The translations under genes and the position numbers were made by a program. This document shows, one piece after another, positions 57,039 to 64,000 of a stretch of 64,000 bases of DNA. The notes beneath the pieces were generated by a model, which did not search any database, was not told the origin of the DNA, and saw only the letters and a list, made by a program, of their open reading frames with translations. The stretch lies in the NCBI RefSeq assembly GCF_001468065.1, contig NZ_LNYZ01000006.1:1-64000 (forward strand), written 5' to 3'. This DNA comes from Legionella steigerwaltii (GTDB taxonomy: Bacteria > Pseudomonadota > Gammaproteobacteria > Legionellales > Legionellaceae). The first letter of the stretch is position 1, and each line of letters begins with the position of its first letter.

Positions 57039-57782
57039 ATGGATATAAAAAGGACTCTTACTGTACTTGTTGTTACAGCGTTTGCTCAAAACAGTTTTTC
57101 AGGAACTATGGGACCAGTTAGCCCTCCCTGGACGCAGGTTATCACTTTAAGTCTTGGCCCAGCGTGGACTGATAGTGGTGAAACGAACACCTTTTTCTTA
57201 CAACCTGATGTTGAAAAAAAATATACTGCGAATGAAAATACAAGTACCCTTTTTGATGGAGAGGTTTTCTATGGCTTGCAACATGCATTAAATGCTTCAT
57301 TTACCGGTCAATTAGGATTGGCTGTCGCAGCAACAACTAATGCAAAATTGAAAGGCGATGTATGGGAAGATGCCGATCCAGAATTCGATAACTTTTTCTA
57401 CACCTACAAAATCAATCATACTCATATCGCAGCCAAAGGAAAGTTGATTGGTAATTTCAATGTTCTTGTAAATCCCTATTTAAGCGGAAGCTTGGGAGTT
57501 GGTTTTAATCGTGCACACGATTTCACAATTACTCCTAAAATAGTTGAAGAAGTTCCTGCCCCAGAATTTACCTCCAATACCCATACTGCTTTTTCTTACA
57601 CAGTTGGAGTAGGAGTCCAAAAAGAGTTCTATTCGAGATGGCAATTTGGCATTGGTTATGAATTTGCAGATTGGGGAAAAAGTAATCTCGGAAGAGCACC
57701 AGGCCAGACCCTAAATAACGGCTTGAGTTTAAATCATCTATATACAAATGAATTGCAATTTAGCTTAAGTCTCATAATCTAA
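57039..57782 (+). CDS. Outer-membrane beta-barrel protein, Legionella type
   Basis: The 247-residue precursor (ATG at 57039 after GGAGAAATAAG; a frame start at 56982 is upstream of that site) has a Sec signal peptide ending near NSFSG, then GTMGPVSPPW, an opening shared by a large group of Legionella outer-membrane proteins. Alternating hydrophobic strands and the terminal LQFSLSLII are barrel-like. The lysine-free aromatic C-terminal Phe of classic porins is not present. The function is unknown. The Asp-box gene follows 18 bases downstream and may be co-expressed. Confidence 0.75.
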   Translation: MDIKRTLTVLVVTAFAQNSFSGTMGPVSPPWTQVITLSLGPAWTDSGETNTFFLQPDVEKKYTANENTSTLFDGEVFYGLQHALNASFTGQLGLAVAATTNAKLKGDVWEDADPEFDNFFYTYKINHTHIAAKGKLIGNFNVLVNPYLSGSLGVGFNRAHDFTITPKIVEEVPAPEFTSNTHTAFSYTVGVGVQKEFYSRWQFGIGYEFADWGKSNLGRAPGQTLNNGLSLNHLYTNELQFSLSLII

Positions 57783-57800
57783 TGATTTTAAGGATTGAAA

Positions 57801-59363
57801 ATGAATAATAAATGGATTTATTTTTTATTGGGTAGCATTGCTTTTACACCAACCATAATGCATGCAGCACCAACACCAAAATTCTCAATACTTCCTACTA
57901 CAAAAACAACACTTCAAATTTCTTCAACAAGCACGGCTACTGTTCGTTATCAAATAACTAATAATACGAAAATTAAAAGGACTTTAACCTTTAAAGCAAT
58001 TCAAGGGGTTAGCCAAGGAACCGGAGGGACTAATCCTTGTTCCAGCCCTTTTACACTTGACTCAAAACAGTCTTGCCTATTAACCTTAGTGATTCATGGA
58101 AATTCTATTTCATCTGCTGGAATACACAGTGGACCTGAGATATGCAAAACCCAAGGCCCCGGAAATAATAATCCTGATCCCTATCTTTGTTCTCAGCCCA
58201 GTACCGAGAATCATTTAAATATTACCTTATCACCGTCTTCTCTGATAAGAAGACTAATTGTTGGTGTTGCTACCATTAATGGCCAAAACGCACCGATTGC
58301 CTTTACTAGTACTGACGGTGGCAACTCATGGAGTTCTCTTATTCAACTGTCTAGCACGCTACCAAGTACATTATCTGATGTTTTTTGCGATGATTCAGGT
58401 TTAAATTGTGTTTCAGTAGGTCGTACAACTTCAGCTCCCAGCCAACCTTTAGCATATAACACCACAGATGGGGGAAATTCATGGTCTTCTCCAATACTTT
58501 TGACTGCACCAGCTGGCGCAACTGATGCAAGACTCATAAGTGTTGCTTGTGATAGTGCCGCGGTAAACTGTGTGGCAGTAGGACGCTCAAGAACTCCAAC
58601 TCGAAGTTTTGCACTAACTTATACAAGTATGGATGGAGGTGCAACGTGGAGCACTCCTGTATTACCCACTGCTTTAACAGGAAGTACAACCTTGTTGGGT
58701 GTTGCATGCAGCAGTTCCGGTCTCCAATGCGTCACTGTAGGCGTTAATGGAGCAAAGACCATAGCTTATACGAGTAATGATGGGGGTAAGGACTGGAATG
58801 CTCCTAGTACTCTGAATACACCACCTAGCTCTACACCGACTTTATCAGCAGTTTCCTGCAACAGCTCAGGATTAATCTGTAGCGCAGTAGGGAATACATT
58901 TGATGCATTAGGAAATCAAATACCGCTTACTTATACAACAGCTGATGGTGGTTTAAATTGGAGTAATCCTATTTTACCAACTCCTCCATCTACTGAGGGG
59001 AGTTCACTTTCCGCAGTTTCTTGCAACGACTCGGGCCTTTGTACTGCAGTTGGAACTGGAACACTTAATGGAATCTTGAGAAATCTTGTATATACAAGTA
59101 CTGATAGTGGAAATACCTGGAGTGCACCCATTCTACCTAACATACCTCAAGGTTTTGATGCCAACACATTAAATGGGTTGTTCTGTGGTGGAAATGGAAC
59201 CCTTTGTACTACTGCTGGCTCAGGAACAACTAATGCGGTGAACATTATTCCCTATTCATATAGTAGCACTGATGGCGGTAATACTTGGAGCGCCCCACTT
59301 TTACTTCCTGTACCATCAAGTATAACCATAGCCAATGTTTCTGGAGTATCTGGTAGTAAATAA
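57801..59363 (+). CDS. Secreted seven-Asp-box propeller-like protein
   Basis: The 520-residue precursor has a signal peptide (cleavage near MHAA, residue 23), an N-terminal beta-sandwich-like region (about 25-145) and then seven Asp boxes of the form S/T-x-D-x-G-x-x-W at about residues 170, 221, 276, 325, 380, 433 and 489. They recur every 49-56 residues, as expected for a seven-bladed propeller. Six blades carry a Cys pair (C-x6-C, one C-x5-C) after an LxxVxC strand, likely disulphides. No sialidase Arg triad was identified, so an enzyme role is not claimed. The ATG at 57801 follows AAGG; a TTG six bases upstream is less likely. Confidence 0.8.
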   Translation: MNNKWIYFLLGSIAFTPTIMHAAPTPKFSILPTTKTTLQISSTSTATVRYQITNNTKIKRTLTFKAIQGVSQGTGGTNPCSSPFTLDSKQSCLLTLVIHGNSISSAGIHSGPEICKTQGPGNNNPDPYLCSQPSTENHLNITLSPSSLIRRLIVGVATINGQNAPIAFTSTDGGNSWSSLIQLSSTLPSTLSDVFCDDSGLNCVSVGRTTSAPSQPLAYNTTDGGNSWSSPILLTAPAGATDARLISVACDSAAVNCVAVGRSRTPTRSFALTYTSMDGGATWSTPVLPTALTGSTTLLGVACSSSGLQCVTVGVNGAKTIAYTSNDGGKDWNAPSTLNTPPSSTPTLSAVSCNSSGLICSAVGNTFDALGNQIPLTYTTADGGLNWSNPILPTPPSTEGSSLSAVSCNDSGLCTAVGTGTLNGILRNLVYTSTDSGNTWSAPILPNIPQGFDANTLNGLFCGGNGTLCTTAGSGTTNAVNIIPYSYSSTDGGNTWSAPLLLPVPSSITIANVSGVSGSK

Positions 59364-59413
59364 TAATTAATAAGTACCCTACCCTGTGTAAGTTACCTAT
59401 TTAAATACACTCG

Positions 59414-59472
59414 TAGCCTGGGTGAAGGCCGAAAGGTCGCAACCCGGGTTTCACTTCGTTTCACCCAGGCTA
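59414..59472. repeat. Short palindromic repeat, second arm subtype, partly decayed
   Basis: The outer arms are intact. The left inner arm GAAGGCCGAAAGGTCGCAACC has a right arm GGTTTCACTTCGTTTC that pairs only in part. It follows the Asp-box gene by 50 bases. Confidence 0.88.
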
Positions 59473-59617
59473 CTCTTAGGTTAGCACCATTGAGTGAACA
59501 CTTACAATAAAATATGTTAAAAATCAGATCATTTGAACTAATACACTCGTTATCAGTGTCATTTTTGCTTTTTGAATTATGGATTAAGGCGTTGAAATGA
59601 AAATATTGACTTAAATA

Positions 59618-59693
59618 TGGCGTCCCCAAGGGGGTTCGAACCCCTGTTACCGCCGTGAAAGGGCAGTGTCCTAGGCCGCTAGACGATGGGGAC
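59618..59693 (-). tRNA. tRNA-Glu (anticodon UUC), copy 1
   Basis: The 76-base gene starts GTCCCCATCGTCTAG, has anticodon TTC in CCTTTCACG and an encoded GCCA end. It is identical to the copy at 59743-59818. Confidence 0.97.
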
Positions 59694-59742
59694 CTGGATC
59701 TTTAACTTACAACTCTTTTACTACAACTACAAACACCAATAA

Positions 59743-59818
59743 TGGCGTCCCCAAGGGGGTTCGAACCCCTGTTACCGCCGTGAAAGGGCAGTGTCCTAGG
59801 CCGCTAGACGATGGGGAC
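59743..59818 (-). tRNA. tRNA-Glu (anticodon UUC), copy 2
   Basis: It is identical in sequence to the copy at 59618-59693, with a 49-base unrelated spacer. On the minus strand it follows tRNA-Ala by 35 bases, giving a transcript order Ala-Glu-Glu. Confidence 0.97.
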
Positions 59819-59853
59819 CTTAGACTTTTTACCATCAACATCAAAGATGTTGA

Positions 59854-59929
<76 letters not shown>

Positions 59930-60314
59930 GAAAATTAGGTTCGCAGTTTAATGAGCTCCCCAAGCTCTGTCAAGTAAATTTTGCATTTTCAATAAAGAAG
60001 TTTGTTTTGCAATCGAAAAAATCATTTGAAATAAATTTTTAAACGGCTAATTTACAGAAAAAGGATGTAGGTGTTTTATCATTAACTTCTAGGAGTCAAT
60101 AAAAAGCAACGTATTATTGCTCAATAATTCGCAAAAGATTACTCATAGATTGAGTGATTTATTTACATATCGTAATGTAAAAATCCTTTTTTTTTCATTA
60201 TACTACGATTCACCATGAGCGAAATAAGAATACATGCATTTTCATTTTTGACACTTAATCTCCTGTTAATAATTACGATGTATTATTATTTCTTTTGATT
60301 CTAGGAGCGTTGCT
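59930..60314. other. Intergenic region between the tRNA cluster and the giant gene
   Basis: These 385 AT-rich bases hold no credible gene. The left end should contain the tRNA-Ala promoter (minus). The right end has the regulatory elements of the giant gene: a PmrA-box-like pair, a TATTAT -10 candidate at 60281-60286 and an AGGAG ribosome-binding site at 60303-60307. Confidence 0.7.
60254..60273 (+). promoter_or_regulatory. PmrA-box-like direct repeat before the giant gene
   Basis: CTTAAT at 60254-60259 and GTTAAT at 60265-60270 form two half-sites 11 bases apart, the spacing of the PmrA element described for Legionella effector genes (a CTTAAT-type repeat). A TATTAT -10 candidate lies 10 bases downstream. 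A TTGACA at 60248 overlaps the first half-site. The second half-site has one mismatch, and the trailing ATT of each half-site is poor. Confidence 0.45.
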
Positions 60315-63300
60315 GTGCCTCAATATTCAGAAAATAAATACCTGCAATCTTTTCTAGAAAATCTAATTACCTCATATGAAACTGAAGTCAATTATAATCC
60401 CTTAGAGAGGGAACTCGATGCACAACCATACACTGATAAAGAAATTAATGCTCTATTGAAATTTGTTAATGATGATCGCAAGCGTCTCTTTATTTTAAAA
60501 ATTCCAGGGAATGAGCAAGCATCAAAGAAACTCGCGTTTCATGCACGCCGCTCAGTATTAAATAAAACAGCAGAAACAATTCTTAAAAATACATCCAACG
60601 CTCCAAAAATCAACCCATTAAAATATGCATTGAGCTCTAAGACACCAGAAGTCAGAGCACGTATCCAAATTCAAAAAAGCTATAGATTACCTAAACCACC
60701 AAGTGCACAAAAAAATGCTCAACTCGAACAGAGCGAACATGTAGCAAGCCCGGATCTGAACCTACTACCCATTGATCTCCCTGAACTTCCCGAGCTGGTC
60801 AAACAACTCAGGGCATTAGGTCTTGATAACATACAAGAATCAGCTCTTCCTATAATAAAAGAACATAGCTATGCCTTTAGGGATGGTATTATCCCAAACA
60901 ATCTTCCCAAAGGGTTTTATATAAGCAAAGAAAAAAAAGCGTTTTGTTATACTGATACCCCAAGAAAACTTCCCTCTGCTTTAGCACCTTTACTGAAGAA
61001 ACAAGAATCTTTAGTTTTGCCGTCAATTGAAGAAACTACGGCGCTATTACCCCAACTTAACCAAAATACGGTTACTGCGCTTTTGGATCCTCAGTACTCA
61101 CCTAACCAAAAAAATATCTTTGTATCATTGCTTCCTGCACATGAAAATGAAATCAAAGCACTACTTCAATTTCAACAACACCAGGAATTCATTATTCCAT
61201 TACTTTGCAAACAATATGTGCTGGGAGGTGAGGCTCATACTGTTGTTTTAGTAAGATTACTGAATGCGTGTTTGAATAAAAAAATCAATCTTGAGTTTCT
61301 GAACTCCCCTGAAGTACAAAATGCTCTTTTGAGCACGCGGGGAATTAAAAATCTGCAGAAATTAGTGCAACTCCCTGCAGAACAAAAAGAATGGTGGAAC
61401 ACACTGGTGGCTGCACATTTAAATTACGATAAAAACAGTTTTGATTTTAATGTTTTTTTTGAAGCCTATACACAAATCGTTCTCCCCCGAATTGCGGAAA
61501 AAAATCTAACGCTACCTATCCCCTGTCCAATTAAACATAACGGCCATTTACTCATTACATTAAACAGAGTGTTGGATGTTATAGAACTCGCTCAAAATCC
61601 ACAAGAACAGTGTCTTTCTTTGTCGGACCTCAATTGGGGACCAACAGGTGTGCATTATGCCATGGTGCAAAACCCTGCTACGGAACACTTTAAACAAGTT
61701 GCTTCGTGTATGAAGATTGAAAAGCCTGAGGATAGCAATACTGATCCCGAGCGCATGTATCAACAACTCAACAATGAAGACCTCCAACTTAAGCCCTGGC
61801 TATTCCGATACTTAGGACAAAATTGGAAAGCTGAAGTAAGATTATCAGACATCCAGGCACAGCTTTCAGAAATCGAAAAACTTGCTACATGGACTCCAGT
61901 TCAAAAGAATCAATTAACTTTTATTTTAACTTGTGCTTTTTCAAATAAGGACGCCCTGAACGCTGCACAATGGAGAGAAACTTTAAACAATTGCATTCTT
62001 TCATTACAGACATTGGAACCCAGTGATCGTAGTGATTTACTGCACGCTTTTTCTCGATCCTTTAAATTCAAACCTAACTGTTCATTGGCACAAATCAATG
62101 CATTCATGAAGCAGTGTATTGAATTTAAAATCGCTTTTCCTGATAAAAAATTCAAAGATGATTTCATTGCCCCACTAGTTTCATGTTTGGAAAATGAAGG
62201 ACTTGAAACACTAAATATACTTCAAGAGCGTATTCAAAAAACTGATCCGAAACCTGAAGTAAATCAATTTTCTCTATCCTCTATTGCATCGTTTACGGCA
62301 GTGCTGCAAAAAAATCGCCAGGTCTTACCGCCGGATCTCATTAAACTGCTCACAAAACTCAATGAGTCCGATTTAACTCAAGGACATATCGACAATTTAT
62401 TATTAGCCCTAAAGAACATACACGATAAAAAAGGTCCAGAATTTCATAGAACCGTACTCAGTACATTAAGTCAAATCAATATCGCAAAGTCAAAAGAATT
62501 ACCTAAAATAGATAATATTCAAACACTTCTGGATAAGCTCGCAAATTTTGAAGACACTGTTATCCCTGCTGAATCTAATACCCCAGAAAAACAAGAGGAA
62601 TGGTTAAAAGCACTCATCATCGATAAAAACCTTTTAAAAGATTGTGTACTTGGTAATGGAGATATATCCAAACTCGATAATTTGATTGTTGATGCTTTAG
62701 CTGATGCAATTAAAAAAAGAAGTGCTGTATTAAAATTAGATATATTGAAGGCTAAATTACAAGAGAATTTGAATAGCCGCATGGTTCCTCAAGAATTACG
62801 CGATAAACTAGATCAAGACCTGATGCCACTTTTTGATGAGGTCGATCAATTAGTTAAGATGTTACAAAGATCTAATACACCTCAATTCTCAGAAGTGTTT
62901 GAAAAATTTAAATTTTTTGAGAAACAAAAAACTGTACTGCTTAATGGCACTTATGGACTTAGTCTTTTCGGTATTGAGGTAAAAACTCAAGGCGAATATA
63001 TTTTAAGTTTCTTACTCACTGGGGAAAGAAAAGCAACCGATAAAACTACTGGACCAGGGTTTGCTGCAGTTTTAGGTCCAGTCCATACCTTACTTGTTTC
63101 TCAAATGAGGGCATTTTTTGAAAACCCCAAGAATAAGCAGACGGTCAAAGACTTAGATTTAAGCACTTGTCTTAGTTGGATGTCAAAATTTAACAAGACA
63201 CTCTCTTTAACTTTCTTTTTCGAAGAAGAGTTGATTCAGAAAAAAGTATTGCCTGCCTTGAAAAAAACATTACATCAGCTTAATACTCAGGATCAGGATT

Positions 63301-64000
63301 TTGAAAAAAACATCCTTAAAGAAGCTGCTTCAATCGATGAAAACGCTCCCTCAGATCAAGCACTACTAAGTTATAAAAATAAAATTGAATCGATTGCAAA
63401 TTATCTCAATTTGCTTATTGATATCAATGCCCGACTCCCCCAACAATTCAATAAGATTTACAAGCAACTGAGTACAGGAGCACTAGCACGCTTAGATTAT
63501 AAGCAAAAACAAAGTTTAGTTAATGATCTCATCAAACAAAGCTCAGAAAAATTAGACCTTTATCTAAAACTGACAATCCAAGCGTTAGATGAGCATCCCC
63601 GTGCAGATGCTACAGCGATTGAACGAGCGGTTAATGGCTTAGCTGAGCTCTTTAAATTATCAGATCTTGATCCAGATACCCAAGTTATGTTTTTCAAAAT
63701 GAGCATGGCTCATAATTTGAAAAGCAGCACCCCCTTCCCATTTGACGCACTAAATAAATTTAAAAAATCAGAGCTTCCTGTTCCAACCAAGTCATTAATT
63801 ATCAAACAAATTATACAAATTTTAGGAATTCCTGGCTCAGACTCAGAACTGATTCAGTCATTGATCCAAAAGACTCAATTATTTTTAACTGAAAATCAGG
63901 AACAAGCAGAACTCTGCGCTTCATTACTAAAGAAAGTCTCACAAGAAAATCCCAACCAAGATCTCAGTGTCTATCCTCAAATTCTTCAAGAATTAGTGGG
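60315..64000 (+). CDS. Giant unrecognised protein, 3' end beyond the window; effector candidate
   Basis: A single frame stays open from a GTG at 60315 to the last base, at least 1228 codons, with AGGAG 7 bases before the GTG. I do not recognise the family. The product starts MPQYSENKYLQSFLENL, is rich in Leu, Lys, Gln and Glu, and appears mainly helical; no signal peptide and no membrane segment are visible. Residues 120-145 are Pro/Gln-rich; from about 480 onward the pattern of amphipathic helices suggests coiled-coil or helical-repeat scaffolds. Large soluble helical proteins of this kind in Legionella are often Dot/Icm substrates, but the C-terminal secretion signal is outside the window. 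Confidence 0.75.
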   Translation, partial: MPQYSENKYLQSFLENLITSYETEVNYNPLERELDAQPYTDKEINALLKFVNDDRKRLFILKIPGNEQASKKLAFHARRSVLNKTAETILKNTSNAPKINPLKYALSSKTPEVRARIQIQKSYRLPKPPSAQKNAQLEQSEHVASPDLNLLPIDLPELPELVKQLRALGLDNIQESALPIIKEHSYAFRDGIIPNNLPKGFYISKEKKAFCYTDTPRKLPSALAPLLKKQESLVLPSIEETTALLPQLNQNTVTALLDPQYSPNQKNIFVSLLPAHENEIKALLQFQQHQEFIIPLLCKQYVLGGEAHTVVLVRLLNACLNKKINLEFLNSPEVQNALLSTRGIKNLQKLVQLPAEQKEWWNTLVAAHLNYDKNSFDFNVFFEAYTQIVLPRIAEKNLTLPIPCPIKHNGHLLITLNRVLDVIELAQNPQEQCLSLSDLNWGPTGVHYAMVQNPATEHFKQVASCMKIEKPEDSNTDPERMYQQLNNEDLQLKPWLFRYLGQNWKAEVRLSDIQAQLSEIEKLATWTPVQKNQLTFILTCAFSNKDALNAAQWRETLNNCILSLQTLEPSDRSDLLHAFSRSFKFKPNCSLAQINAFMKQCIEFKIAFPDKKFKDDFIAPLVSCLENEGLETLNILQERIQKTDPKPEVNQFSLSSIASFTAVLQKNRQVLPPDLIKLLTKLNESDLTQGHIDNLLLALKNIHDKKGPEFHRTVLSTLSQINIAKSKELPKIDNIQTLLDKLANFEDTVIPAESNTPEKQEEWLKALIIDKNLLKDCVLGNGDISKLDNLIVDALADAIKKRSAVLKLDILKAKLQENLNSRMVPQELRDKLDQDLMPLFDEVDQLVKMLQRSNTPQFSEVFEKFKFFEKQKTVLLNGTYGLSLFGIEVKTQGEYILSFLLTGERKATDKTTGPGFAAVLGPVHTLLVSQMRAFFENPKNKQTVKDLDLSTCLSWMSKFNKTLSLTFFFEEELIQKKVLPALKKTLHQLNTQDQDFEKNILKEAASIDENAPSDQALLSYKNKIESIANYLNLLIDINARLPQQFNKIYKQLSTGALARLDYKQKQSLVNDLIKQSSEKLDLYLKLTIQALDEHPRADATAIERAVNGLAELFKLSDLDPDTQVMFFKMSMAHNLKSSTPFPFDALNKFKKSELPVPTKSLIIKQIIQILGIPGSDSELIQSLIQKTQLFLTENQEQAELCASLLKKVSQENPNQDLSVYPQILQELV

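Noticed and set aside
57801..59363. Sialidase assignment for the Asp-box protein
   Set aside because: Asp boxes alone are shared by many propellers and the arginine triad and catalytic residues of sialidases were not seen.
61027..62782. Several 74-87-codon frames on both strands within the giant gene
   Set aside because: The long frame from 60315 covers them and has a proper ribosome-binding site.

Overview
The window reads as a chromosomal segment of a Legionella species, probably not L. pneumophila itself. The DNA is AT-rich. The housekeeping genes are gammaproteobacterial (tig-clpP-clpX-lon-hupB-ppiD, an enteric-order his operon, lepA-lepB-rnc). Genes typical of the genus lie among them: an eukaryote-like leucine-rich-repeat protein, a membrane protein with a Pro/Tyr-rich tail, an LspL/LspM type II secretion pair, small outer-membrane barrel and secreted proteins, and a very long unrecognised protein that may be a Dot/Icm effector. 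This placement comes from remembered family features, not from a database search.

Layout. 1-390: decayed 3' end of a polysaccharide-deacetylase/PuuE-type gene. 639-11238 (minus): complete flagellar rod-ring-hook operon flgBCDEFGHIJKL, with a near-perfect sigma-54 promoter in front of flgB. 11338-17669: hemF, an LplT-like transporter, the LRR protein, a stand-alone trans-AT-like malonyltransferase, a phzF-acetyltransferase pair and a cold-shock gene. 17892-26327 (plus): pyrE, then a TrpR-like regulator gene coupled to hisGDCBHAFI(E). 26441-32668: rlmI, kup, rdgC, bamD, tRNA-Ser and a cytochrome b561. 32751-34067: the PTAPPSY-tailed membrane protein. 34196-43557 (minus): tRNA-Pro/Arg/His/Leu, tig, clpP, clpX, lon, hupB, tRNA-Val, tRNA-Asp and ppiD, where several mRNAs directly adjoin tRNAs. 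43799-47031: an orphan tyrosine recombinase and an ABC-F ATPase. 47150-50949 (minus): lepA-lepB-DUF4845-rnc. 51074-53717 (plus): mltB-lspL-lspM. 53886-59363: a quinone-oxidoreductase-like gene, a SPOR lipoprotein, dgt, an outer-membrane protein and a seven-Asp-box secreted protein. 59618-59929: two identical tRNA-Glu genes and a tRNA-Ala. 60315 to the window end: a giant open frame with no stop, preceded by a PmrA-box-like site.

The most striking non-coding feature is a family of about a dozen palindromic repeats (ends TAGCCTGGGTG...CACCCAGGCTA) scattered between genes. Their two arms carry matching base changes, so the hairpin itself seems to be maintained or copied. One truncated copy sits in the his operon between hisA and hisF, next to a perfect 13-bp GC hairpin and a diverged second copy of the hisA 3' end. 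That arrangement looks like a scar of allelic replacement.

The best candidates for new biology are the PTAPPSY tail (an Ebola VP40-like late-domain arrangement), the PmrA-like site in front of the giant open frame, the hisA tail duplication, the repeat family itself, and the lone trans-acting acyltransferase.
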